Shown here one piece after another: positions 1 through 6,566 of a stretch of DNA of 8,590 nt (positions are counted from its first letter, which is position 1; every line of letters begins with the position of its first letter). The notes under the pieces are model-generated. The model worked only from the letters and a program-made list of their open reading frames with translations. It was not told the origin of the DNA and ran no database searches. Both the position numbers and the translations under genes were made by a program. The DNA lies in contig DATJUC010000125.1 in NCBI GenBank assembly GCA_035502675.1, forward strand, positions 1 through 8,590. Reading direction: 5' to 3'. Source of the stretch: DATJUC01 sp035502675. GTDB lineage: Bacteria; Vulcanimicrobiota; Vulcanimicrobiia; Vulcanimicrobiales; Vulcanimicrobiaceae.

Positions 1-159
1 GAGGTCGCGCAGGGCGTCGGCATTGCGCTGTGGAGCCTCGAAGCGAACGGCAGTCGCGCCGACGAACTCGCGAGGATGTCCGGAGAAATCGCCAAGATCT
101 TCGGCGAGTTGCGGGCCGTCCGCGCGCTGATATCCGTGAACGAGTACCTGCCCGATTAG
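1..159 (+). CDS. C-terminal end of a GAF-type sensor paralogue (partial)
   Basis: This is the last 52 codons of a gene that enters from the left edge in frame 1 and stops at TAG 157-159. The visible peptide contains QGVGIALWSLEANG and later GELRAVRALI. These line up with HGVGSALDALESTEG and EELRALRAAM at the C-terminus of the protein encoded at 2562-4379, and less well with the end of the 187-1905 product. The aligned part is the last helix of the GAF-like domain plus a short charged helical tail. I infer a third member of the same PDZ/multi-TM/GAF family, but its membrane and PDZ parts lie outside the window. Only 27 nt separate its stop from the next ATG, so it is probably in the same operon. 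The match is short, so family membership is likely rather than proven. Confidence 0.7.
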   Translation, partial: EVAQGVGIALWSLEANGSRADELARMSGEIAKIFGELRAVRALISVNEYLPD

Positions 160-186
160 CATGCCGGCCTCGAATCACGGCGGAGA

Positions 187-1905
187 ATGACCTCGCACGT
201 GCACGTCCGTGCCGTCGTCCGCGTCGCTTTCATTTTGCTCACCGCCTCGGTGGCAGTCGTCACGTCGCTTAGCGATCTCCTCATTCCGTGGCAACCGTAC
301 GCGGCGTTCGGCTTTTCGGCGAACCGATCGGGTGACGTGACGTGGGCCGGCCAGGCCGCGCAAGGAGCCGGGCTCCACGCGGGCGACCGCATCGACTTCG
401 CGGGACTGACTCCTGCGGAACGCCTCAAGTTCGCGGCAGCGCCCGGCTATATGCTCGCCCCCGTGGGGACGACGATGCGGCTGCCGCTCGAGTCCGGGCA
501 GTCGGTAACCGTGACGGCGCGAATGCGGCCACGCACGCTCGCCGACAACGTTACCGACGTGATCGAATGTTTGGCGCTCCTCCTCTACATCGTCGTGGCC
601 GCGGGGCTGGTTCTGCTGCGCCCGAGCCCCGTGACTTGGGCGTTTTATGCCTTCTCTTACTCCTTTTGCAACAATGGAGTGACGCTCTACGAGCGCTTGC
701 CGTTCGCAGCGGTCTTGACGCTGCTCGTCTACGGAACCTTGACGACGGCGCTCTCTTCGGCAGCGTTCATGTCGTTTGCATTACGCTTTCCCGACGTCCG
801 CTTACGCGGTCCCGCCGCCATCGTCGAACGCGGTTTGCTTTTCGTGGTGGCGCCGCTGTTGGGGGCATTTTTCGTCGCAACGGAAGTCGCATTCGTCTTC
901 GCCGCGACGCTCGTCCCGGCATGGGCCGGGCTGGCGGCACAGCTCGTTGGTTACGCCGTCTTCGGCGCCGGTATCGTAGTGCTCCTCGCCCGTTACGCCT
1001 TCGCCGATCGCGAGATCCGAAGCCGTTTGCAGTGGATCGTGGCCGCTTTTTCCGTCGCGTACGCTCCCAATCTTTTGGGCGGAGCTGTCGAATTCGACCT
1101 CGGGATTTCGCTCCCGGTCGTCGTCGCGAACCTTGCGATCGCGTGGACCGCGATCGCCCCGCTCGCCTTGGCCTATACCGTACTCCGGCACCGGCTCTTC
1201 GATATCCGATTCGTCTTCAGCCGCGCCCTGGTCTACGCGACCGTCACGTCGATTGCGGTGGCCGTCCTGGCGCTGGTCGACTGGATATTTGCGAAATGGC
1301 TCGAGGAGTCGCGCTTCGCGCTGTTGGCCGAGCTTGCGCTGGCGCTGCTCGCCGGCTTCGCGTTGACGACGATTCACCGGCGCGTCGAACGCGCGATCAA
1401 CGCGGTAATCTTCCGAGCGCAAGCGGCGGCTTTTGCGGCCCTTCGCCGGTTCGCTCGCGAAGTCGATTTGATTGCCGATCCGAACAGGCTGATCCGGCAC
1501 ACCTTCGAGGTGCTTCGCGCACGTGTCGAAGCGGAGTATGCCGCGATCTACACGGCCGACGGTTCGTCGCTCGTGCGGGCAACGCCGCTGGAAGAGGCGT
1601 ACGATTTGCCGCCGTTGCTCGCGAACGACGACCTTGTTGTCCTGCGGCTGCGGCGCTGGAGCGAGCCGTTTGAGTGCGACGAGCCCAAACATCCGCTCCG
1701 TGGCGCGCTGTTGCTCCCGATGACGGCGCGCGCGCAACTCGTCGGATTCCTTGCGTGCGGTCCCAAGCGTGACCGCACGCACTACCTTCCCGCCGAAGTC
1801 GAGGCGCTGTCGACGCTCGCGCATCGAACCGGCTCGGCATATGCTTGGCTCACGCTGCGAGACCCCGAGACGTTTGCGCGACCGTCACCGGCGAGCGATC
1901 CGTGA
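187..1905 (+). CDS. PDZ / multi-TM / GAF-like membrane sensor protein lacking a kinase domain
   Basis: A 572-aa integral membrane protein. In order it shows helix 1 (about residues 8-30), a PDZ-like extracytoplasmic domain (about 40-115, with GAGLHAGDRIDFAGL as the carboxylate-binding/turn region), about nine further hydrophobic segments (about 125-396), and a cytoplasmic GAF-like domain (about 415-555). Residues 330-350 (YTVLRHRLFDIRFVFSRALVY) resemble the membrane segment that precedes GAF and kinase domains in ComP-like sensor kinases. No H-box, HATPase, GGDEF, HD-GYP or phosphatase motif follows; the protein ends about 20 residues after the GAF-like fold. It is a clear paralogue of the 2562-4379 product. 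ATG 187 is the first possible start, because an in-frame TAG lies at 157-159 with no start codon between. A GGAG sits only 1 nt before it, an unusually tight spacing, so a GTG at 199 or 205 is an alternative. The likely role is signal sensing or partner binding at the inner membrane; the ligand is unknown. Confidence 0.85.
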   Translation: MTSHVHVRAVVRVAFILLTASVAVVTSLSDLLIPWQPYAAFGFSANRSGDVTWAGQAAQGAGLHAGDRIDFAGLTPAERLKFAAAPGYMLAPVGTTMRLPLESGQSVTVTARMRPRTLADNVTDVIECLALLLYIVVAAGLVLLRPSPVTWAFYAFSYSFCNNGVTLYERLPFAAVLTLLVYGTLTTALSSAAFMSFALRFPDVRLRGPAAIVERGLLFVVAPLLGAFFVATEVAFVFAATLVPAWAGLAAQLVGYAVFGAGIVVLLARYAFADREIRSRLQWIVAAFSVAYAPNLLGGAVEFDLGISLPVVVANLAIAWTAIAPLALAYTVLRHRLFDIRFVFSRALVYATVTSIAVAVLALVDWIFAKWLEESRFALLAELALALLAGFALTTIHRRVERAINAVIFRAQAAAFAALRRFAREVDLIADPNRLIRHTFEVLRARVEAEYAAIYTADGSSLVRATPLEEAYDLPPLLANDDLVVLRLRRWSEPFECDEPKHPLRGALLLPMTARAQLVGFLACGPKRDRTHYLPAEVEALSTLAHRTGSAYAWLTLRDPETFARPSPASDP

Positions 1906-1992
1906 GTCGTTACGTCCGAGCCATCACGTGGCGGTTGCGCTGACGCCGGGCAGCAAGGCAGTTTTTCCGGCGCCTGGAATAATCCGACATCC

Positions 1993-2000
1993 AGGAGAGG
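1993..2000 (+). promoter_or_regulatory. Ribosome binding site of the cupin gene
   Basis: AGGAGAGG lies 11 nt before ATG 2012. It decides the start of the cupin gene. The same frame stays open back to 1751, but that stretch overlaps the end of the upstream sensor gene and reads as Arg/Ser-rich shadow sequence. The cupin similarity also begins after 2012. Confidence 0.7.
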
Positions 2001-2011
2001 GTTCGGTTACC

Positions 2012-2572
2012 ATGTTCGAACTCGAACAATTCGTCTCGGATCTCAGAACCGCGCTGGGAGAGCGCAATCGTCAGGCACTCAAAGAGACCGTCGAGCGCGC
2101 GCTCTCCGACTCGGTCGCTCTCATGCGAGTGCTCGGCGAACCGGCACGGGCGGGCGTGCAGGTACTTCATCGAGCTTCGGATCTGACGGTTCTCAACGTA
2201 ACCTGGGCACCGAGTCAAATCACGTTGCCGCACGACCACCGGATGACCGCCGTCATAGGGTTATACGCGGGCAGGGAGGACAACCTATTCTGGCGGCGCG
2301 CCGGCGGTGCGAACCGCTTCTCGATCGAGGCCGCCGGCGGTCTCGCACTGGGCGACGGCGACGTAACGCTCCTGGGGCCGGAGGTGATTCACTCGGTCGT
2401 CAACCCGCTCGGCAGCTTCAGCGGCGCAATCCACGTCTACGATGGCGATTTTCTCGGAACGCAACGCAGCATGTGGAACCCTCTGACGCTCGCCGAGGAA
2501 CCGTACGACGTGACAGCCGTCTTGAAGGGCACCATGCCCGTGACGACGTTCGGCACGGAGCATGCGCGATAG
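2012..2572 (+). CDS. Cysteine dioxygenase-like cupin (putative thiol dioxygenase)
   Basis: A 186-aa soluble protein. The first ~45 residues look helical; the rest is a cupin (double-stranded beta-helix). Around residues 65-87 it has W-x-P-x6-H-D-H...G, matching the Trp-Pro...HxH...Gly pattern of type I cysteine dioxygenase and related thiol dioxygenases. His74 and His76 are the predicted iron ligands. Residues 123-131 (P-E-V-I-H-x3-N) match the second motif and supply the third ligand, His127, with Asn131. Arg54 is placed like the substrate-carboxylate Arg of CDO. The Cys that forms the Cys-Tyr crosslink in animal CDO is absent (Val81), as in many bacterial homologues. Expected chemistry is O2-dependent oxidation of a small thiol to a sulfinate; the substrate is unknown, and the COG5553-type 'predicted metal-dependent enzyme' family is an equally good label. 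The gene lies between two sensor paralogues and its stop overlaps the next start by 11 nt, implying translational coupling. Confidence 0.8.
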   Translation: MFELEQFVSDLRTALGERNRQALKETVERALSDSVALMRVLGEPARAGVQVLHRASDLTVLNVTWAPSQITLPHDHRMTAVIGLYAGREDNLFWRRAGGANRFSIEAAGGLALGDGDVTLLGPEVIHSVVNPLGSFSGAIHVYDGDFLGTQRSMWNPLTLAEEPYDVTAVLKGTMPVTTFGTEHAR

Positions 2573-4379
2573 CGACCGTCGTTGGCGACGGCTGTTGGGG
2601 GCTCTGTGGTCCCTGTCCTTCGCCCTGTTGCTCGTGAGCGTTGCGGATTGCTTCGGTTTCGGCGGAAAGCCCTGGTTCGGATACTGGGACTCCGTCACGG
2701 TCGACGCAGGGAAGCCCTATCTTGCCGAATTCGTCCAAATCGTGCCGGGTGGCGCGGCCTTCGGCGCCGGGATTCGGGACGGCGATCGGGTCGACATACG
2801 CGACCTCGACGCATACCGTCGTTTTGCGTTGCTCTTTCAACCCGTCACCCAGCCGATGATGCTTCCGATACTTCGCAACGGCACGACGTTCGTTACGCGA
2901 GTGATCCCGACGACGCAATTTGAGATCTCTCCCGTTCCGAAAATCACGAACATCGCGATCAACCTCATCGGGCGACTGTGGCTGCTGGGATGCGCGCTGC
3001 TGTTGTGGGCGCGCCGCCGCGATACGCGCGAAGGCCGGTATCTGTGCGTGATTTTGATTGCCGCGGCCACCGGTCTATATAACGTGATCTTGGTGACGCC
3101 GAGCGGCGCGGTCGACGCGCTTGCAAATGCAGCCGTAGGAGCGTGCTGCGCGGTCACGATCGTCTTGTCGCTCGCATTTGCCGCGGGTTACGGGAAACGG
3201 CCGCGCTGGCGGGTGCTGCTGGAGGCACTGTCGCTGCTCGTCACTGCGGCGTACGTCGCAGGCGTCGCAATCGAAACGGCCGGCATTCTGACGGCGCGCG
3301 TCGACCCGTTGCCGCTGCTCTACGGCAGCGCGAGGTTCGTCTCCGTGATGGCGTTCGCCGCGGCGGCGATTGCGGTCGCCGGTGCGCTGTCGACGGTGCC
3401 CAACGCAGAGCGCGCGCGTGCCGCGTGGCTGCTGCTCCCGATGCCGCTCGCCCTCGCGTTGGGTTCGTTGGCCCAGCAGCTCTCGACGTCTGCGCCGACG
3501 TACCTGGGATACATCGGGCTGTGGATTCTCGCGAGCGGCGCGATGCTTGCGGGTGCTGCCGCCGTGACCTATGCACTCCTAGCCCGGCGCGTTATGGACT
3601 TGCAGTTTTTTATCGGGCGCACGCTGGTGGTTGCCGGCATCTCGGGTATCGTGGTGGTCGCCTTCACCTTGCTGGAGTGGCTGCTCGGAACCGTCGTCAC
3701 TAGCGCCGGCCATGCGACGGGGCTTGCGGCCAACGCTGCGTTGGCGTTGGTACTCGGTCTATCGATGTCGTTCATCCACAAACGCGTCGATCGTTTCGTC
3801 GATCTGGCCTTCTTCCGCAAGCGCTACGAGGACGAACGCGCCCTGCACGATTTCTCTAAGGAGGCGGCCTTTGTCACGCGCCAAGACGACCTGCTCGATC
3901 GGGCGATCGAAATCGTTCGGCACCATACCGACGCGAGTTCGGCGGCGATTCTTCTCGACGGCCTTGGGACGTTTGAGGCGGCACGCTCGTTCGGCGACGA
4001 GCCGCCGCCGGTAAGCGAAAACGATCCGCTCATCCTCGCGCTCAAGGCTCGCCACGAGCCGCTCGACCCGCATCGCTATGCCACGGCGCTGACCGGCGAT
4101 CTCGCCGTTCCGATGCTGGCGCGAGGGCGCCTCTTGGGCGCGGTGCTTTTGGGTGCGCGCGCGACTCGCGAGGCCTACGTTGCGGACGAGGTCGACGCGA
4201 TGCGCCAATTCTGCCACGGCGTGGGATCCGCCCTGGACGCCCTAGAGAGCACCGAGGGCAGGAACGAGCCCGACACTGGGCTCCTCGAAGAGCTGCGCGC
4301 CCTTCGGGCAGCCATGGAGCAGAACATCAAGTCCTCGGCCGCGTTGACCGCCATGCTGAACGATCGCGCTAAACCCTAG
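2562..4379 (+). CDS. PDZ / multi-TM / GAF-like membrane sensor protein with coiled-coil tail, lacking a kinase domain
   Basis: A 605-aa paralogue of the 187-1905 product. A basic N-terminus (RDSDRRWRR) precedes helix 1 (about 11-29), consistent with a cytoplasmic N-terminus. A PDZ-like domain follows (about 45-118, core GAGIRDGDRVDI), then about nine helices between 133 and 404. The segment TYALLARRVMDLQFFIGRTL (336-355) corresponds to the 'LRxRLFDI' stretch of the paralogue. Next come the shared juxtamembrane FIHKRVDRFVDLAFFRKRYE, a GAF-like domain (about 424-560), and a charged, probably coiled-coil tail (about 570-600) that the 187-1905 product lacks. An even helix count puts PDZ outside and GAF inside. 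No kinase, cyclase or phosphatase domain is visible. The ATG lies inside the end of the cupin gene (11-nt overlap), with GGAG one base upstream, so expression probably depends on coupling to the cupin. The stop (TAG 4377-4379) ends the operon. Signal and output are unknown. Confidence 0.85.
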   Translation: MRDSDRRWRRLLGALWSLSFALLLVSVADCFGFGGKPWFGYWDSVTVDAGKPYLAEFVQIVPGGAAFGAGIRDGDRVDIRDLDAYRRFALLFQPVTQPMMLPILRNGTTFVTRVIPTTQFEISPVPKITNIAINLIGRLWLLGCALLLWARRRDTREGRYLCVILIAAATGLYNVILVTPSGAVDALANAAVGACCAVTIVLSLAFAAGYGKRPRWRVLLEALSLLVTAAYVAGVAIETAGILTARVDPLPLLYGSARFVSVMAFAAAAIAVAGALSTVPNAERARAAWLLLPMPLALALGSLAQQLSTSAPTYLGYIGLWILASGAMLAGAAAVTYALLARRVMDLQFFIGRTLVVAGISGIVVVAFTLLEWLLGTVVTSAGHATGLAANAALALVLGLSMSFIHKRVDRFVDLAFFRKRYEDERALHDFSKEAAFVTRQDDLLDRAIEIVRHHTDASSAAILLDGLGTFEAARSFGDEPPPVSENDPLILALKARHEPLDPHRYATALTGDLAVPMLARGRLLGAVLLGARATREAYVADEVDAMRQFCHGVGSALDALESTEGRNEPDTGLLEELRALRAAMEQNIKSSAALTAMLNDRAKP

Positions 4380-4486
4380 ACGTGGCTAGCCGCTTGATTG
4401 CGCCAACCTAGGAGCCGTTCGGCCGCCGCGCGAATTCTCGCGATCTCGCAAGGGCGCCGCGTTCTCTGTTTGGCCGTGACCTAAAG
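4380..4486. other. Convergent intergenic region without a clear terminator
   Basis: This 107-nt spacer separates the 3' ends of the rightward sensor operon and the leftward SDR gene. It contains only a short GC-rich inverted repeat (CGCGA-ATTC-TCGCG, 4429-4442) and small CTAG palindromes at 4384-4391 and 4407-4412. No stem followed by a T-tract was found on either strand. Termination is therefore Rho-dependent or lies inside the opposing genes, if the operons are really separate. Confidence 0.5.
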
Positions 4487-5191
4487 CTACCAGTGGCCCG
4501 CGCTTTGCCCGCCGTCGACGTGCGAGATCTCGCCGGTCACAAACCCGGCTCGCTCCAAATACATCACCGCCGACACGACGTCGCCGCACTCGCCCAGACG
4601 GCCCAGGGGCTCCAACGCCTCGAGCCCCGCATACGAGTCCGACTTCTGCGTTTTTATAATGCCGAGCGCAACCGCGTTCACGCGAATACCGCGTTGCGCG
4701 TATTCGATCGCGAGCGCCTTTGTCGCGGCGTTCAAGGCGCCCTTCGTCAAAGACGCCAAAAGGGCCGGATAGCCGTTGATCGGCTGTTCCGCGGCGGTTG
4801 TGGTCACGTTCACGATGTGACCCCATCCCTGACGTTCCATCAGCCGCACCGCGCGCTGGGTCAGATAGAAAAAGCCCGCGATGTTGGTCGAAAGCATCGC
4901 GTCGTAGTCTGCCTGCGTGTACTCGGTGAATGGCTTTGAAATGAAGATGCCGGCGTTGTTAACGAGCGTATCGAGACGGCCGAATCTTCCCACGCCTTCG
5001 TTCATGATGCGGTCGGCGGTAGCCGGATCGCCGATGTCGCCCGCGATGTTGACGATGCTCGGATTCGTTGCGGCGCCGATAGACCGCGAATTCGCGACGA
5101 CGTTGTATCCAGCTTCATCGAAGGCAGTCACGAGACTTGCCCCGATGCCGTGCGATGCGCCCGTTATCACCGCGACTTTCTCTTTAGCCAT
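4487..5191 (-). CDS. SDR family oxidoreductase with non-canonical active site
   Basis: A 234-aa short-chain dehydrogenase/reductase of normal length for the family. It has the NAD(P)-binding glycine motif TGASHGIG (10-17), the structural NNAG (78-81), an Asn in the STNIAG helix region (101-106), and the C-terminal VTGEISHVDGG (218-228). The catalytic region departs from the classical type: where YxxxK is expected the sequence reads A146-S-L-T-K150, so Lys is kept but Tyr is Ala. The usual Ser lies within a Thr run (TTT, 130-132), and the usual Pro-Gly after VNAV is Leu-Gly (176-177). Tyr141 is not in register. I recall other SDRs with 'LTKGG' at this place, so this may be a real subgroup. It is the last gene of the leftward operon. 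Its ATG overlaps the VOC stop by 8 nt (ATGGCTAA) with no good Shine-Dalgarno, pointing to coupled translation. Substrate unknown. Confidence 0.9.
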   Translation of the reverse strand: MAKEKVAVITGASHGIGASLVTAFDEAGYNVVANSRSIGAATNPSIVNIAGDIGDPATADRIMNEGVGRFGRLDTLVNNAGIFISKPFTEYTQADYDAMLSTNIAGFFYLTQRAVRLMERQGWGHIVNVTTTAAEQPINGYPALLASLTKGALNAATKALAIEYAQRGIRVNAVALGIIKTQKSDSYAGLEALEPLGRLGECGDVVSAVMYLERAGFVTGEISHVDGGQSAGHW

Positions 5192-5636
5192 ACTTGAAAC
5201 CGGGCTTGCTTTGCCCGACTTCGATGATGTAGCCGTCTGGGTCGCGGATGTAGCAGCGCGTCTCGCCGTACTTGTCCAAGGGTTCGGTGAGAAACGTTGC
5301 TCCCCGGCTCTTCCATAACTTGTAGCACGCTTGAATATCCGCTACACGGATATTCATGAAGCTACTGATCTCGTTGGGGTCGGGAGGGGGACGGAGCGTC
5401 ACCGTTGGTTTGTCGGGCGTCGGACCGCCCCCAACGTTGATGATGAGCCACGTATTGGCGATTTTGATGTACGGCGGTGCGTCCCCATCGCCCATACTCA
5501 CAATTTCCCCGTCGAAGACCGTCTTGTAAAATTCGGCGGATCGCTCAAGGTCGGCCACGGTGAGAAAGTGAGCTACCGTAAACCCCTCCTGCGGCGGCAT
5601 CTGGTAGCTCGACTGCTCGACTCGTACTTCGTCCAT
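5184..5636 (-). CDS. VOC superfamily (glyoxalase/dioxygenase-fold) protein
   Basis: A 150-aa protein with two beta-alpha-beta3 modules. Module 1 (about 18-70) begins FTVAHFLTVADLERSAEFYK, with His23 as a likely metal ligand. Module 2 (about 91-143) ends with the hallmark RDPDGYIIEVGQ, Glu139 being the likely second ligand. The first module's end and second module's start lack the usual His/Glu, so a complete four-ligand glyoxalase I site is not evident in one chain; VOC proteins often build the site across a dimer. The first 17 residues look disordered. Known relatives are glyoxalases, dioxygenases and resistance proteins; nothing here picks one. It is the middle gene of the leftward operon, 21 nt after the MDR stop and overlapping the SDR start. 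Role with the two reductases is plausibly carbonyl or electrophile handling. Confidence 0.88.
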   Translation of the reverse strand: MDEVRVEQSSYQMPPQEGFTVAHFLTVADLERSAEFYKTVFDGEIVSMGDGDAPPYIKIANTWLIINVGGGPTPDKPTVTLRPPPDPNEISSFMNIRVADIQACYKLWKSRGATFLTEPLDKYGETRCYIRDPDGYIIEVGQSKPGFKYG

Positions 5637-5642
5637 TTTATT

Positions 5643-5647
5643 CCTCC
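5643..5647 (-). promoter_or_regulatory. Ribosome binding site of the VOC gene
   Basis: On the minus strand GGAGG is followed by AATAAA and the ATG, giving 6-nt spacing. It is the best Shine-Dalgarno in the leftward operon and fits entirely in the 21-nt gap after the MDR gene, supporting the chosen VOC start. Confidence 0.75.
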
Positions 5648-5657
5648 AATCGGATAC

Positions 5658-6566
5658 TCACGGGGTGAGCAGCACCTTACCGATACCGCCCTTCGCGAAC
5701 GCGGCCTGCGCGGCACCCGCGTTCTTAAGCTCCTCGCGCCGACCGATCGGGATCGTCATCTTGCCGGCGTTCACGGCGTCGGCGATGAAAGCCACGCCTT
5801 CTCGGTCCTGCTGCGAGCGAAACGGAACAACGCGCACTTTTGGATAGTCCTCGCTGCCGTCGGGCGCTCCCGTCACGGATGCAAACGTCCCGCCGTCTTT
5901 GACCTTCGCGAGCAGAGCGGTGGCCGCTTTCCCGCGAAGCGCGTTGGCCACGACGTCGACCTGAGGAATTGCCGCGAAGGCGGCCGCGTCATCGAGCGCG
6001 ACCGTTTCGTCGGCACCGATGCTTTCCGCCTGGTCGAGTTGAGAACGCAGCACGCCGGCGATCACGTGCGCCGCCATTACCTTCGCCATGTAGACCGCAC
6101 AACGGCCGACCGCGCCCGCGGCGCCGGAGACCAGCACGGTTTGACCGGACTGCAACTCGCCGGCGACCTTGACCAACTGGCTTCCGGTGACGCCCACCAG
6201 CGGAATTGCCGCCGCGTCGACCAGATCCATGGTCTCCGGCACTTTGGCAAAAAGCGTCGCTTTGTCGGCAACGAGTTCGGCGTACGTGTGGTACGACCAC
6301 CCGCAGACGCGATCGCCGATCCTGAGGCCGTTGACGCCGTCGCCCATCGCGACCACCGTGCCCGACACGTCCAGCCCGATGATCGCCGGAAAGCGCAACG
6401 GGTACGTATCCTTGAGGTCGCCGTTGCGCTCGAGCATATCCTCCGGGTTGATGCCGATGCCGGCTACCTTGACGAGGACGTCGCCCGCGCCCGGCGCGGG
6501 ATCCGGCATGTCCTGATATTTCATCACTTCCGGACCGCCGTACGCAGTCACCACGGACGCTTTCAC
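5658..6566 (-). CDS. Zinc-independent MDR oxidoreductase, quinone oxidoreductase-like
   Basis: A 302-aa medium-chain dehydrogenase/reductase of the quinone-oxidoreductase type. The N-terminal GroES-like half shows the typical start (MKASVVTAYGGPEVMKY), GLDVSGTVVAMGDGV (64-78) and GDRVCGW (84-90). The Rossmann half has the nucleotide-binding VSGAAGAVGRCAVYMAK (146-162) and the C-terminal GGIGKVLL. The Cys/His zinc ligands of alcohol dehydrogenases are missing, and the length is slightly below the family's usual 320-340 aa. Expected reaction is NADPH-dependent reduction of a quinone or an alpha,beta-unsaturated carbonyl. The start is GTG 6566-6564: upstream in frame no ATG/GTG/TTG precedes a stop, and a weak GGTGA lies 7 nt before it. 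It heads a leftward operon with the VOC and SDR genes. An 18-codon ORF ends over the GTG, so initiation could be linked to it. Confidence 0.9.
   Translation of the reverse strand: MKASVVTAYGGPEVMKYQDMPDPAPGAGDVLVKVAGIGINPEDMLERNGDLKDTYPLRFPAIIGLDVSGTVVAMGDGVNGLRIGDRVCGWSYHTYAELVADKATLFAKVPETMDLVDAAAIPLVGVTGSQLVKVAGELQSGQTVLVSGAAGAVGRCAVYMAKVMAAHVIAGVLRSQLDQAESIGADETVALDDAAAFAAIPQVDVVANALRGKAATALLAKVKDGGTFASVTGAPDGSEDYPKVRVVPFRSQQDREGVAFIADAVNAGKMTIPIGRREELKNAGAAQAAFAKGGIGKVLLTP

Noticed and set aside
342..1673. 443-codon plus-strand ORF inside the first sensor gene
   Set aside because: Arg/Ala-rich translation without domains or hydrophobic pattern, fully overlapping a well-supported membrane protein in another frame. 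Long shadow ORFs are expected in high-GC coding DNA.
802..1824. 340-codon antisense ORF opposite the first sensor gene
   Set aside because: Composition is Arg/Glu/Asp-rich with no recognisable motif. It is the mirror of the codon bias of the real gene.
1934..1983. Possible promoter before the cupin gene (TTGCGC ... AATAAT)
   Set aside because: The two elements are 37 nt apart, far from the 16-18 nt needed, and no other -35 fits the AATAAT.
1751..2011. Upstream extension of the cupin frame
   Set aside because: It overlaps the last 155 nt of the sensor gene, has no cupin similarity, and a good Shine-Dalgarno marks ATG 2012.
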